Shown piece by piece: positions 47,164 through 60,678 of a stretch of 64,000 nt of DNA; positions within the stretch are counted from its first letter, which is position 1; every line of letters begins with the position of its first letter. The translations under genes were made by a program, and so were the position numbers. The notes below the pieces were generated by a model, which was given only the letters and a program-made list of their open reading frames with translations, did not search any database and was not told the DNA's origin. This DNA is from Rhea pennata (taxonomy: Eukaryota; Chordata; Aves; Rheiformes; Rheidae), in the NCBI RefSeq assembly GCF_028389875.1, contig NC_084666.1, positions 61,822,422 through 61,886,421 on the forward strand, given 5' to 3'.

Positions 47164-47843
47164 CTTTCCAAAGCAAAAGACAGTAACAGGATAAGTCACT
47201 TGAAATGACTATTGAAAACGAATATATAAACAACTGGATCTGTACATTGCCATAAAACCCTGAAGATGTTCCACCAAATGGTACAATTTCCCGTGAAAAT
47301 CTTCAGACAGAAGAACTGATTGCCAATGAAAAGGGGAGATATGCCCTTCGCAGCTCTTTCACAGCTTGGTCAAACTAAGATGTGGATGCACGTAGCTGGA
47401 GGCAGGGATGGAGGTTGGGATGAGACAGGAGGGAGGGGAGCAGGGCTTTCCCCCTACCTGGGGCAGTAGTGAACTGTTATACAGGTTTACTCAACTTTGA
47501 GAAACTGTTCATTAAGTAACCTAGATTACAGCACTTTCTACTTCTCTGATCTCTTTCATGAGAATTATTTAAGAAATTCCTGTATGACCTATACTAGTAT
47601 CATCATCTAAATTGAGTGCTTTGTTCAAGACCACAGACAGTTACAAAAAGGAATCTGAATAACTGAAATATCCAAAACCTACCACTTGTGTTACCTACTG
47701 CATTTATTTTTTTTTCTTTTTTTTTTAATTAGAAACATTCTAGACAACAGTGTACAAAATTATCTGCTGAATATTCTGGTTCTCCAGTACAGAAAAGGTA
47801 ACTCTGCACTCTGCAAGAAAAGATAAGCCTTGTTTCATTGTAC
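47164..47843 (-). other. ANK2: ANK2 intron
   Basis: 680 nt. A T-rich patch (47707-47728). Otherwise featureless. Confidence 0.85.
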
Positions 47844-48055
47844 CTGAAGGCCAACACGAATTCGCTTAGTTAGAGCTCCTTCTGGAAAGACTGCCTGCAC
47901 TTGTGGTACAACAGTGCTGCTCAGCACACCACCCTCAGGTCCAATAAGGTTGCTATCCTGTTTGATCCGAGACACCACAGCAAAGTACTGTGGGAAATCC
48001 CGTGTGATAATGCGGCAGATACGCTTCTTCTCAAGCTCCTCTGGAGTGTCAAGTA
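47844..48055 (-). CDS. ANK2: ANK2 exon, start of ZU5-C
   Basis: 212 nt, phase 1 in and 0 out. It encodes [60 protein letters not shown] and [30 protein letters not shown] and the IGPEGG turn are characteristic of ankyrin ZU5-C. The acceptor is TTTTGCTTCAG; the donor is CAG/GTACAA. Confidence 0.98.
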
Positions 48056-48460
48056 CTGAAGCAAAAGAGAAGATGATTAGCAAACAAGAATTTTGTGGAT
48101 GCAACACAAATGAACTTCAAAGTGCATTAAGGTTTTTCCCAGTTTAACTGTAACTTACGGAAGCACTTCGTGTAGAATTCAAAGGGTAAAAATGAAACAA
48201 AACCCCACTATTTTAAGTTCAGCTAAAACAGAGAAATCAAAAAAGGAATACAGAAAGACTCAACACCTAACTGAAGGGAGCTTAAGATATCAAAGTCAGA
48301 ACAGGTTGTTAATTTCCAAAATGTGGAGGCACACAAGCAAAGGGATTGGTCCACGGCTCTTTCTACTTCTCATTGTGGCCCAGCAGCATCAAGAAAACTA
48401 AAGCCCAAATCAAAAAACTGTCAAAGTATGAGTTCACCTTTAAGTATGGGAGTTGCCTCT

Positions 48461-48491
<31 letters not shown>

Positions 48492-48970
48492 GTGTACAAT
48501 TAATTTTAAAATCTGCAGATCCTAGACAGCCCAAGTCTGTTCTGTTCTCTCAGAAGCAAGAAGTATCCATGACTGACATTTGTTCCCATGATGTAGCTAC
48601 TTGGAAAGGATTAATATGATAATTGTTTTGTTTTGGAATGTCACCTGTTCTGGAAACTTTTACACCATGACAGGGGGCAGGAGAAAACACAAGTTTAGCA
48701 TCTGTTCTCTCCCTAATGATGGTATATTTTTTTTGTTCCAGTGCTTCCGTAGATCATGCAAGGGAGGAAAGCACAAGTACATTTACACTGGCTTGTGTAC
48801 TAAGAAAATTATTATGCTCCAGTATGACTGGAATGAAGTATCTGGAGTATGTAGTGACAGAGATTCTCAGGGAGGATCAAATGTGAAGTGTTAAATAGAA
48901 CGCTAAATGTTATCTCCTCCAGCTATAGAAATAATGCAGGAGGAAAGAAAAAGAATATCCCATTGGATAC
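48056..48970 (-). other. ANK2: ANK2 intron
   Basis: 915 nt. A T8-A24 homopolymer junction (48460-48491). Confidence 0.85.
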
Positions 48971-49125
48971 CTTCATCCATCCCATTCAAAATTTCATTCA
49001 GCTCATCCTCAGTGTATTCACAGAAATGCTCCTTCCAGCTGTCCCCATTCTCACTGCGTAGGATCACCAGCTCTCTCTCTCTCCCACGCAGAGCAGCAAA
49101 ATGGGGAATCTCCACAATCACAGGC
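48971..49125 (-). CDS. ANK2: ANK2 exon, ZU5-N domain second half
   Basis: 155 nt, phase 2 in (finishes Gly) and 1 out. It encodes [40 protein letters not shown] and [11 protein letters not shown]. [27 protein letters not shown] is the core of the spectrin-binding ZU5-N domain. It can follow either the 99-nt cassette or the exon before it, since both end in CTTGG. The acceptor is GCTGTGCCAG; the donor is GAAG/GTATCC. Confidence 0.98.
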
Positions 49126-50293
49126 CTGGCACAGCAACACAGCGCATTAAATGTGCATGGGAGAAAGGAAGAAACAGGATTAACAGCAACTCTATTCAGT
49201 CTGCTACAAAGTGACCTGGAATTCTACCTACTTCTCTGGAATACTTCGGTGTAAACCTAAACTAATAGGTCTCTAACACATCTGAGATTTTTACAGGGAT
49301 TCAGTTAGTGTTGAAGGACAGATGAGAACTGCATTCACCTCTTTCCACAGTGTGAATGACATTTGTTAAGATAATAATGCTTAAGTGGAAATTTAATACA
49401 AGAATTGTTTTGCAAATTCATTTAAAAAGTGCTCATTTTAGCTGTCATTACCGTCTGGGTTAACCTGTGCAACTTAATTTCAAAGAGAATCTACTGTAAC
49501 AAATATCAACAGTGAGACAAATTCTCATCTCACACTAGTGCAAATCAGGATAATTTCATTGCAATCAGCGGGCAATCCACGTCCTGTGCCAAGTTTACTT
49601 CATTGTAAGATTCCAATGGATTTATTCTTGATTTACACTCTGGGAGAGATAAAGAATGTCTGAGGAGATAATATTTTTTTTTTCCTTTTCTTTAATGTGT
49701 AGGATGTCAATATATGTATCAATGTGTATGTGTACATATACAATATGTATATACATGTGTTTTCATAATACAGAAATATTTAAACATGTGTATATATATT
49801 CATATACACTCTTAGAAATGAGAGAGAAAATACAAATACATTTGTATATACACTTTCTAAAGAGATTACTCACAGGTTATCATGTACACAGTAAATGTCA
49901 TGTGTTCTATTATACTAGTGGTGTCCAACATGTATCTTATTAATTATTTGGCCCTCAATACAAAAAAAAAAATGTAATTTACAGTAGATTCTTTTTTTTT
50001 TTGTCCAAATCCAGGTTGCTTTGCTACAGACATCAAGCACATAACTAGGAAGATCTCATGCCAAAACAAAAATGAAGGCCACAGTACTTTAAGAAAAATA
50101 TACAAACATACCACCAAAACAAAACCACATACCACAAGGGTTGAAAAATGGTCCACTAAAGGTTAAGTATACGAAATTTCAAATCATAGAAAGGGACAAT
50201 ATCATGGGCATAATGACATAAAAAATCATATTGCAGAAGGAGGAGAAGAATGGGGAGGTCAGCATCCATCAATTTGTTTCAAGTCTCTCCTAC
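49126..50293 (-). other. ANK2: ANK2 intron
   Basis: 1168 nt. A TA/TGTA-rich simple-sequence stretch (about 49708-49860). No exon seen. Confidence 0.8.
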
Positions 50294-50392
50294 CCAAGAA
50301 ATTTGGTCCCAGGAGGCCCCAGCTGAAGGATTCGGCTGACCAAGCTTTCTCCCTCATTAAGTGGGGGAGGAGCCGTAGGCAGATGAAGTTTA
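50294..50392 (-). CDS. ANK2: ANK2 99-nt cassette exon in ZU5-N (duplicated segment)
   Basis: 99 nt, phase 2 in and out, adding 33 residues: KLHLPTAPPPLN, then GESLVSRILQLGPPGTKFLG. The last 20 residues resemble the end of the upstream exon ([20 protein letters not shown]) at 11 of 20 positions, and both exons end CTTGG/GT. It therefore looks like an ancient partial exon duplication and can be skipped without frame change. The acceptor is GATGTACTCAG. Remembered human ANK2 contains the same insert, so it is not lineage-specific. Confidence 0.96.
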
Positions 50393-52050
50393 CTGAGTAC
50401 ATCCAAAGCAGCAGTGAAAGAAAGAACATAAATAAACTTTATGTATTTTTTTTTTTGCCAGAATGCCAGTGCCACTGTCTGGTCCACAGAGTGGAATTAG
50501 GTCATACACAGAATAAGGTTCCATCCTAAGCAATGACACGTTGGTGACAAAAACTAGCAAAATGAGTTCCACTAATTTAGGACCTCTTGCTTCCAGGAAG
50601 ACAGTGGGAGTTTTAGCAGTGAACTCAACTGGAACAGTATTTGTATCTTAGTGAATACAATATACCAATTTTCTGAATTCACTGCCAGCACACCACCTAG
50701 AAAAAATGCCACCTGGAAGGGAATAAAGCTGTGAGAAAATAAACCAAAACTGTACTATATCCAGGTCTTTCAGATAAGTCCTCAATAGGCAGAGATATCA
50801 TCACAAATGAAAGGGAGAGCTATTTAGGGTCAACAGGTGCATGATAAAGGGAACACTGAATATGAAAGCATAATTTTTCTTCTGTTCTTTAGATTTCTTT
50901 TTGTGTTGCTCTGAAAGTGACAAGGATGTGAAAAGCATGAGTAGGAAAACATATCTGATTATGCAGCTTCTTTGCTGTTACTAGTGATGTTAAGAAGTAT
51001 CCTATGTGTCAGGAAAAAATGGTTGGCTTGCTCTTAGCATCACATGCTCAGTATTTCAGAACTGCTCTTGTTTTCTTATCAGATTGCAGCAGCAGTAATA
51101 TAGTCAGAGCATGTGTTGGGTACATTCTCCTTGCACACACTATATAAAAGCAGTGGGTATTTAAAATTCACTAACCCACTTTTCTCTCTTTCTTTAAGCC
51201 TTTAGAAAAAACACTACCCAAGATCATGGCTCTAACAACTGCCTGTTATGATAGGATTTTTAAGTAAACGGTTTGTTTCAAAATGGATTTAAACTGTTCT
51301 CCTTTATGGAGTCACTCTTTTTCAATTTCTGAGTGAAGCAATTTATTTTAATAGAAGAGATTCCTTCAAATCCACTTTTGGATGCCACAGTTGATAGGGT
51401 AAAACAACTTAAAAAAGGAAAAAAAGTGGGTAACTGCTGTGTTCAGCTGACAATTGCTAAAATGAGCTCAGCAGTAGACACAGAACTGATCTTTCTATGG
51501 ATTTTGCAGCACAGGACAAAATAAACTGCCAAGGAATTCCTGACTTACCCTATTGCTTCACTTTGCAGTTTCAACCCCAGAAAAATCAAAGGCATAGTGC
51601 TTTCCTGATAGTCCAAATTATTGATAACACAACACAAGTCTCTAAAATACTCAGCTGTAACTTGTGTTGTACCAGGCTTTACATTTAAATCAGTGCTGTG
51701 CTATTCATGCCTTATATTTAAATTATTTAAATACAGTACAAACTGCCTCTTCTAGCTGCAAAGTGTGTTGATTCCACTATAATATCACAACACTGAGTAA
51801 TAATTTCATCCAAGGAAGTACATTAATGTTAGTGCTAGTGGTTATAATAGCAGTTTTCAAATGAAAAGGAATAAATGCTAAGTAAACTGTTAACCAGCAA
51901 TCAATTTGCATTTCAAATGACTGGCCTGTAACCATATGCTACAAACACCTTTTTCTGTTCAAATCTTGAAAGAGGAACCATTTCAGTGCAACTTGCAAAC
52001 AGATGAAAATATACCGAGTATTTTTACTCTGACCGTATGGCAGTCCTTAC
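50393..52050 (-). other. ANK2: ANK2 intron
   Basis: 1658 nt. A T10 run near 50446-50456. No exon seen. Confidence 0.8.
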
Positions 52051-52275
52051 CCAAGAAACTGAGCACCAGAAGGTCCAACTTCAATGAGGCGGCTGGCCAG
52101 ACCTTCTCCTTCCACCATGGGAGGCATGGTGGCCAGTCTGTGGCGTTTGACCAACCGGCAAGTGACTCGTGTTGGAGCAGTGCATTTCCGTGGAGGAATA
52201 ATGATTCGCAATCCATTGTGTCTGCAACCTCTCATGGCACCGCCACGAGCATCCACCATGAAACTAACTAGGAAG
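52051..52275 (-). CDS. ANK2: ANK2 exon, ZU5-N domain first half
   Basis: 225 nt, phase 2 in and out. It encodes [60 protein letters not shown] and [14 protein letters not shown]. [26 protein letters not shown] opens the ZU5-N domain of ankyrins, which binds beta-spectrin. The acceptor is TTCCTGACTTTTTAG; the donor is CTTGG/GTAAGG. Confidence 0.98.
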
Positions 52276-55200
52276 CTAAAAAGTCAGGAAAAAAAAATTA
52301 GATACAAAGGCATATCAAAACTGCTTTGGTTATGTTTCACTTGCTTTTTTCTCTCCATACGTAACAAACTATGTAAATATAGCCCCATTCTCAAGATGTG
52401 CAATTACAAACTCCCTTTCTCCCATATGGAGCAACAAATTATGCTAAGATTATTTATTATTTAAACTGGCAATGGCTATCTAAGAGTTCATCATGGGAAG
52501 AGTCTTCTTTTACAATGCTACTATTGGTATACACCAGCAGACACTGACAAATTCACGTCTGTGTGTATGTATGCACACGTGTTTATATACGTAAAGTCAA
52601 GCACAATACTATTACTCTGTACCTGTAAGCATCTATATGGTAAAGTTGGCGCTATTTACAAATTTTATAAAAATAATATCTATTACTGAAGAAAATGATT
52701 TGTGACTCAATAAAGCCAATTCTCACTGAAGATATGGTTTGGGTTTTTTTTAGGTTACTCTATATAATTTGCCAGTTGTTTGATAAACTCTAATTTTTAA
52801 GAGTCAAATGTTCTTGCATTAAAAATCAAATTTCATTCTGCAGTAATGGGATTCAATTCTTAATACATCAATGGAGCAAGCACCTATTTACACCAAGAAT
52901 CTCCTTATGTCTTTAACAATAACCTTTTCTCTTGCTAGTAAGATTGTTAAAAGAAACATTTTAAGACACCAAAACGTACTACAAAAATGGACTGTATAAC
53001 AGTCTAGGTTTAGGTATCTCACTTTCTTCCTTATCCTTTCCAGTAGTAAATAGATTAGAAAAAGATAATGGTGGGTAAGAGGTAAAACCAATAAAAATCC
53101 TTGATTTATTAAAGGAACCTTTCATAAAATTAAAGAAAGAATAGAACTGCAATCAGGGCTTAGAACAGACCTTAAAAAAAAAAAAAAAAAAAAGACAAAA
53201 CCTGTCCTTATTTTTGTTCATATGAGTTAAAAATAAATGAAGACAAATTTTGGTGATACGAGAATAGTTATAGTTGTTGTATAGGAGGTCTATTTATGGA
53301 TTTTTGTTTTTCTATGTTACTTTGCACAGCATTACAATGCTCCAGTAGAAAGCTTACAGATGCAGAAAGCCAGTTACAAGCTCTCTCCTAGCTCAAGGTA
53401 AATCGTTCTTATTTATTATTCCTTAAAAGGAATAAAAAGCAGTTTCTGGAATTTCTTATATGCTGAACTTTCTCTAAGTAACATATATAACAATAAGTAG
53501 ACTTTGATAGATTTGTCACAACACTTAAGGGCATTCTTGTGAAACGTATAGAACTACTTTAAATTTTGTATTGGTTTATTGCTTAAGATCTTGCCTAATG
53601 TGATATAGGAATGTCAAGAGTAGATGAGGAAGAACAGTATCAGGCCTACTTCTAGCCACTAAAATAGAGTCATTGCATGGGGAGTCACACAAATGAAGGA
53701 CCTGCAATAGAGAAAAACCCTTATAACACGAGTTACAAACACAGGTATTTTTCCACTGTCCCCTTGATCATTCTGTGCAACAAACATTGCATCCATTCAT
53801 TATCCATACAGCTAAAAGTAATTTCACATGCTGGAAAAACACAACACTCAACACACCATGCAAGTCAGAAAAATGGATGATGGGAAGGAGCCACAGTGCC
53901 AATCAGAAGCACACCATGCACCACGGATGCCAGTCTTTCTCACACATGCAGTCTCCTAGTCTACTACCATTCATATACCTCTAGGTTTTGTTTAGTGTAA
54001 AAGTCTGGGTAGTACACCATTATTTCATTCCTTAGATGTTGGTGTTTCTGTGGTTTTAAGAAGGGTAAAAAGAAAGAAAATGAAAACAATTTACAGCTTT
54101 GATTTTCTGGGGGCTGATAGTGAAAAACGGGTGCTTCCTTCATAAAATACATAGTTTATACATTTTAAAGCACAGACGAAAGATGAGCTTAAGAGCTACT
54201 AAATGCTCAATTGTTTCAAAAATGCTCTATAACTTGCTTTAAATGTATGAAATAGTGTTATCAAACTGTTTCTGAGCTATGTTTCAAAGAATCAGTCCAA
54301 ATCTCTAATGGATGCTTTAAAGGTAGTTAGTAACACTGAATTCTGGAAGAATTTCACATTCTGGTACTAACACTATGAGCAATAGAAATACTACTCCCAT
54401 AATTACCAGAATCTAATGAGTGCACTTACTGAATTAAATAGGCATGCAGAGTTTTCACGGAGTAAGCTGTCACAAATACAATTCTTATGATTCATTTATT
54501 TTCCCTATTGACGTAATACTCAAGATTGTAAACTTGTTAACAACAGGATGATCATCTTTTCCTGTCTGTCACTGAAATACTAGCATTAGTTCACCTCCTA
54601 CATCCTCCTTAGTTTATTTCAGTGTGTCTCAAAAATGCCAAAAACACTGAACTGCTACCCGAAGACATATACACATACAGTAAGGTTCCAAATCAAATAG
54701 TCTCTCTTCTGACCACAGCAGTGAATCTATTGTTTTTAATATGGTGCTATTTCTCTGCATAGTAGTTCTTTTCATACTAAAAGGTAAGTAAAGTACTGAA
54801 ACAATAGTGCCATCTTATAAAGCAAATAGTGGACAATTCAGGTAAGTAGCCTACGGCACAGAACCGATGTGAAAGCCCAGTCAAGAGTAGTTTTTGATTT
54901 TGACCGTCTGCAACAAGCTAGTACCTCACTTCATACACACAAAAACTGCCCTACATCCCCATACCTGGAATGCCTGGAGTCTAATATAGAACAGTTAAAA
55001 ACTGCGTGTGGCATTTGTCTCCCAGTAAGCACTGGAGACGCAAAGAGATGGCTGATTCAGGGCTTAATTAAAGTGGCAAATATTTGGTTCAGTTTAAGTT
55101 TACTTAATGTGTCTAATAGCAAATTATATCAGAGTAAGGTCCTTGACAACCATCAATGAAATACATTACTGTCCTGAAGAATGGAAAAATATGCAAAGGT

Positions 55201-58200
55201 AATTATCATTGAAAGGCAGACACAGAGATAATAGTAGTTAGGATAAAAGGAGTTGACACTACTATTCACTGTAAAAATACTGTTCTTATCATACAGAAGA
55301 TGCAACATGGCTAATAGGGAAAATATATAACATTACCTTTCAAAAAATGAAATTATGCCATTGCTCAAGCAGACTCCCAGATATGGGAAATTCCTGGAAG
55401 TTTCTGTGACTCCTAGATGAGTTTGAAACTACCATAAAAGATGGTAAATACCCTTCAGATGCCTGGTAGAAAATTCAGACAAATATGGCCTAGAATGAAG
55501 ATAGCAGGGAAAGGCTGGCGCTAATTACCATGCTGAATATGGAGCAGCTGGTTTGCAAAAATCAGCTATTCACTATTATGACATTTCTGAAAAACTAATT
55601 TTGGAGAACTAGCAGGAACTATAACAAATATAATGCAAAAGAAAATAACAAAACAGGAAAAGCTTTCTGGGCAGTGGTATAAAAGCCTGAAAGGATAATG
55701 TACTGATGCAGAATTTGTAAAGCTGACACAGAAAATGAATTATGTTCTTTTTCACCATACTGTCCTGTCTTTTCCCCCAAACTTTTGCCACATCTGTTTT
55801 TCATCCACCTATTTAATTTCATCCTTCTTTTGTAAACCAGCACAACTCACATTGCTTATTTTGAATATTCGTATGCATCAGTGCCAAGCAAATAATTCAT
55901 AACAAAGCATTTTCCATGTCTCATCTTCTGTTTATTTGCTATGCAACAGGACAGCGGGGATGACAACATTATTGTACCATAGTAGGAAAAGCTTTGACCT
56001 TTTTCCCACACAAGAACTATGTGTATCAAAATAAAAATAATTTATAAAAAAATAATGCATGACATGATAAAATTTGCTTTCAGAAACACATGCATTTAGG
56101 AAAGTGAAAGATATGGTATGACTAACATAAAGGAAATGTAATATGCAAATTAATCATTTTGTTGTTGTCCTCTCTCCCTCATTATTTCCCCAATCACAAG
56201 TGTTTCTTTTACCAGATGATACTAAGTGAAAAGAGGTAGGAACAGACTGCAGGTAACTAAGCAAAAGCTAGCAGGAATAACTGGCAGATAAAAATTGCCA
56301 TCAGTGGCACTTTTTCATTGTAAATTCCCATGGTCAAGAAGAAAATAATGCATAATAGTATCTCCCTAACAGCATATTTACCTCCTGCATCTTAGGGGTG
56401 CTAAAGTTCTCCTTTTGTGTGCACAGAGCCAGTGCTTTCTTTTGCTGTCCTGTTTCCTCCCTAACAAACACGTACCTGTTCAGTCTTCTTTGCATCTTTC
56501 CTCTCTAACAACCTTGTAAGACACTCTGTCTGCAAAGGGCTTCAGGCACCCTCAGCTTATGCTAGCTGGACATTGCAAAAAGTGACTTTTGCCTAATCAG
56601 GACACTCAAGCATTTACACCACACTCCAACCGCAGGAACCACTAGAACCAGCACTTCCACCCTCTTGATGTACAGAGAATGGAGAGGAGAGAGGTAATTA
56701 AAAAGAAACAAAAATGGTTGTGAAGAGTTCAAGGAAGAAAAAAGGAAAAAAAAAAAGATGATAATAAAAGGGATTAAAGGGAATCACAAAGCTCTTACAG
56801 ATTTTCACCAGAACGGGAAAGGAAAGGACACATTCTAAAAAGGTTAGGGAAGTAGATACTACTGATCTGCTTCTATGATAATTTGTTATAATATTAAAAA
56901 CTAAAGAAAATGTAAAAGAAAAAATAACTTACCAGAAGGCTATGAAGATGTAATAGCTACAGTTTTCAGAAGGGGATAAAAATGGCATAATAGAGGAAGG
57001 AAAACCTTAGCACTAACCAGGGTTAGGAGAGATGAGGTATAATTGAGCAGAGAAAAAAAAATATAAACAGAAAGCTTCTGGGATTGCTTTCCAAACTTCT
57101 GAGAGAATTTTTCTGAGCCATTTAAAACAAAGATGGTCAAAATCTTTAGGTGAACTGACTGATCAAGTAAGTGGAGCAAATTTACATGTATCTTTAAATG
57201 AGAAAGTCTATCTCAGATCACGCTTCAGATACGCTTCCTATAATAACTATATATAAGGGAAGCATCCTTCTTTAGCACTGACAGTTTATTTTGGCAATCA
57301 TTGTAAGAACTCAAATTTTAAGTACATGATGATTCAAAATCAAAGCAATTTAAGGCTTAAAGCAGCAAAGTCAAAATATATATGTCAATAGCGACTTGGG
57401 CAACAATGAGACAAATATCTGTAGAAAAGGTTACGAGAACTTACAGGTTTTATTTTCCGGCAAAGTTTTAAAGCTTCAGTGAAAAATGATGCATGACAAA
57501 TATCTTACTCTGACATTTATACAGCCTTACAAATTAGACTGATACCAAGCTTTCTTGAGATTTATCAAGATGGCAATCAAATATAAAGGGCTTTTTATAG
57601 CCAAATCCATGAAATAAATTAGTTTATTGGAAATCATTGCCTTCTCTCTTTTAAAGAGAATTCAGGACAAATTAGGATTTTTTCTTAAAGGAAAAAAAAA
57701 AGATCAAAAGCAATTCTCACCCAGAAATAAGCAGAGACTGCAGGCGAAGCTATATATGATTCTGTTACACACATGGTTAGAGGTTAGATCAACTACTGCC
57801 CATTCTCCTATAACTTACTAATACCTTCTCATAAATTATATACAGTATTTAATTTCTTCTAATTTTAGAGCTATTAAAAACACACACTTACCATAAAAAA
57901 TGTAATTATATCAGCCAACATTGGCTATAGCATCCTTCTGGTTAAGAACATACACAAAAGGCTCCTAACTTTGTTTCAGATTGTTTCCATGCCTTTTACA
58001 CAGAGCAGAACAAACATGAATCCGTATTCTAATGGCTCCATTTGAACAAATCGTAGACAATATATGTCTTGGATCTATCCAGTTTATAAGGATGAAAAAC
58101 TGTGGTGCAGTTCCAAGAAATTTTTGTTATTTCAAATAAGACCCCGAGCTACTCCCTTTGCTGATTTTCTTTGCATGGAACTAACATAGTTTAGTTCTGT

Positions 58201-59891
58201 ATCTATGCTCATTTAAAAACTAACAGAGGAATGAACAAAGAAAATTTTTAAAAGGCTATGTCAACATGGGGAGTGGGAAGGAGAAGTTGGTTATTTTGTG
58301 ATTTGAAAAGAATCACTGTTACGTAAAAGGCTTTGCAGAAGAATCACAGTTCCTAGTAGCCATGAATATAAGCATGTTGGCACTCAACCACACTTCTCAT
58401 TCTGCAGAATCATTTGAAGAGCCATGCAAACACAGCACTATGAAGTGTCTTTCTAGAACAGGCAATAGTTCTTTTAACACACAAAAAACCTATAGGCAAA
58501 ATCAATATACCACTTTCATATGATCAGTTCCAAGATGACTATTCTTTTAAACTAGCTGGGCAGGCACACATGCTCTCATCAAGTAGCAGGAAACAACGAA
58601 AAAGCTTCAACTAAATTACATCCATTGTATACACGAGAATTTTTCTGTGTATATTATCTTCATTTTTAAGAGAAATGCAGAAATGAGGAGATAGCAGCAT
58701 TCACTGTTAGTCATAGTGTGAAAAAGCAGAAACAATCAGGGTGCTTCAGCCATTCTGAAGTGTTCAGCTGGAGAAGGTAACTGATACAAAATCTGAAATT
58801 AAGAGAAAAGGCCTTGATCCAATTCTCACTGAAGTCGATAGCAAGTAATTCACTACCTTAGTGTGCTTTTGGTCAGGCTGTAACTATGCCATATACAAAC
58901 AAGGCAAAAAAAAAAAAAAAAAAAAAAAAAGAGAGAGAGAGTCTAGGAGGACAAAAAGCATGATCCTACCCAGGAAACCACTAAAAGTAATAACTTACAT
59001 TACTGTTCTCTTCACTGATAATAATGACGTTATTTGACTACAAAGAAATGAGATCATATCACCTAAAAATAATGTTTTGTGGTATGGCTTCTTACTTAGC
59101 AATTTAATAAATTTCTGCAGCTTAATATTTCAGTCCTTCACTATTCTTTGGCTATATTTAAGGGATATGAACAATTACTGTGCCAATAAACACTCTGTTT
59201 ACTGAGTGAAGATAATCTCCTTTCAGTAGCTACTGCTTCAGGTATTCTGTGCAGCAGAACACAATTTGTCAGTGATTCAATCACTGATCAACTAAAGCTA
59301 CACACACAAAAGGAACTTGGCATAAAAATTTAAATATACTGGGTCAAGTTTCACCTTTTAAATATAGTGTTGTTACTTCACGAGTTTCAACAGGCTTGCA
59401 TAAATTAGAAAATATGGCCTAGAGAGTGGTTCTGTAACATTCTTTATATAGAGACAACTGAATTGAAAGGCCTAGTTTGTGACATGATACTTGAAGCTAT
59501 CTATAATGGCTTTTCTTGAATTTTCTTTTAAATTATATTAAAATAGCTAATTGATATAGTAAATTTATTGTTAACTAAATCAAGGTTTAAAACAATCTAG
59601 GAATGTATAGGAAGTCTGTTAAGATTTTTTGCTATAAACCTATAATGCGTATTCTTTCCTTATCGAAGATGTAACAGCAGATAGGAGAAAACAGACACTT
59701 AACTATACAAGAGAAATAGTGACATGTGTAACTGCTACCTCTAGTCAGAGCAGACTGGTTTTTTTCCTCTCGGCTAACACACAGTAACAAACACTAAAGC
59801 ATCCTGAAGTGAGGTAAGAGAGGAGGATAAATATGGTGGGTGAGAAGTGCAAGAGCAATTTATTAAAGAAAGAAATTAAGCAGAAGTTCAC
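52276..59891 (-). other. ANK2: ANK2 long intron
   Basis: 7616 nt. It has A20 (53174-53193), A25 followed by a GA run (58906-58941) and a 19-base hairpin with 9-bp arms (59269-59287). No further exon found. Confidence 0.75.
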
Positions 59892-59927
59892 CTGCTGTTG
59901 TCATGATCAAGACATGGAGAGGAGCAG
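59892..59927 (-). CDS. ANK2: ANK2 36-nt cassette exon before ZU5-N
   Basis: 36 nt, phase 2 in and out, encoding CSSPCLDHDNS and two bases of Ser, which the next exon's C completes before FLVSFMV. It matches the remembered optional human segment ASPCLERDNSS just before [12 protein letters not shown]. The acceptor is TATTCTATTGCAG; the donor is AGCAG/GTGAAC. Its frame-neutral size and small length suggest regulated inclusion. Identity rests on a short match, so confidence is lower. Confidence 0.78.
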
Positions 59928-60583
59928 CTGCAATAGAATAGATAATTTAACATCCCCAAAAAAAGAAGGAAAAAAAAAAGAATGAGTTAAATGAAATAAT
60001 GAAATTTTAAAAGTAGGTTTCTAAATTAAGCATATGAACATATATGTATTATGTGAGAAGGTGAAAGAGAGTATGGAAGATAAGCCTACATAAGCGACTT
60101 GCTTATAAATGTTTATTACTACTATGGCAGTAAAGCCAGAGTGAACTGAGTAAGCTGTTTTCTCTACATACATTCTCAAACTGCAAGTCAGAGAGCTAAA
60201 CTGTACAGTTAGATTCTTGACTAAATCTTTCAGAATGAGATTAGGGGAAATGCTGCTTGGCTTAGGCAGGCACATTTGAAATCTGGACTGTTGTATATCC
60301 TAAGTAATGCATCTAAAGTGATTCCATCTGGTGCTTCCAATAACACAGGAAATCATAATTCCTCTTTCTTCAAATTTTGTACCTGTATGCTCTGTACTCT
60401 AGTTTGTTCCATTTCAACATGGTTCTTGTCCTCCTTTTATTCTGCACTACAGAACGACAATTTCCAGCTTTGAACTGTTTATGTTCTCAGTGAAGTGTCA
60501 TGTGCTGCCCAGCTAGTGTTCTGATGTCAATTTTGTATTACATTTATATATACACACACACACTCACAAATATATATACACGC

Positions 60584-60609
60584 ATATATATATATATATA
60601 TATATATAT
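60584..60609. repeat. (AT)13 microsatellite
   Basis: Thirteen AT units, preceded by CA and TA runs from about 60545. Confidence 0.9.
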
Positions 60610-60640
60610 CTCCATTGCAATTTTCTTTCACTGACATGAA

Positions 60641-60678
60641 CAGAGAGTTGCTATTAAAGCAGAGAGTTGCTATTAAAG
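60641..60678. repeat. 19-bp exact tandem duplication
   Basis: CAGAGAGTTGCTATTAAAG occurs twice head to tail without mismatch. Confidence 0.95.

Noticed and set aside
52084..52464. 126-residue frame antisense to the ZU5-N exon
   Set aside because: Overlaps a certain ANK2 exon on the other strand and runs into intron.
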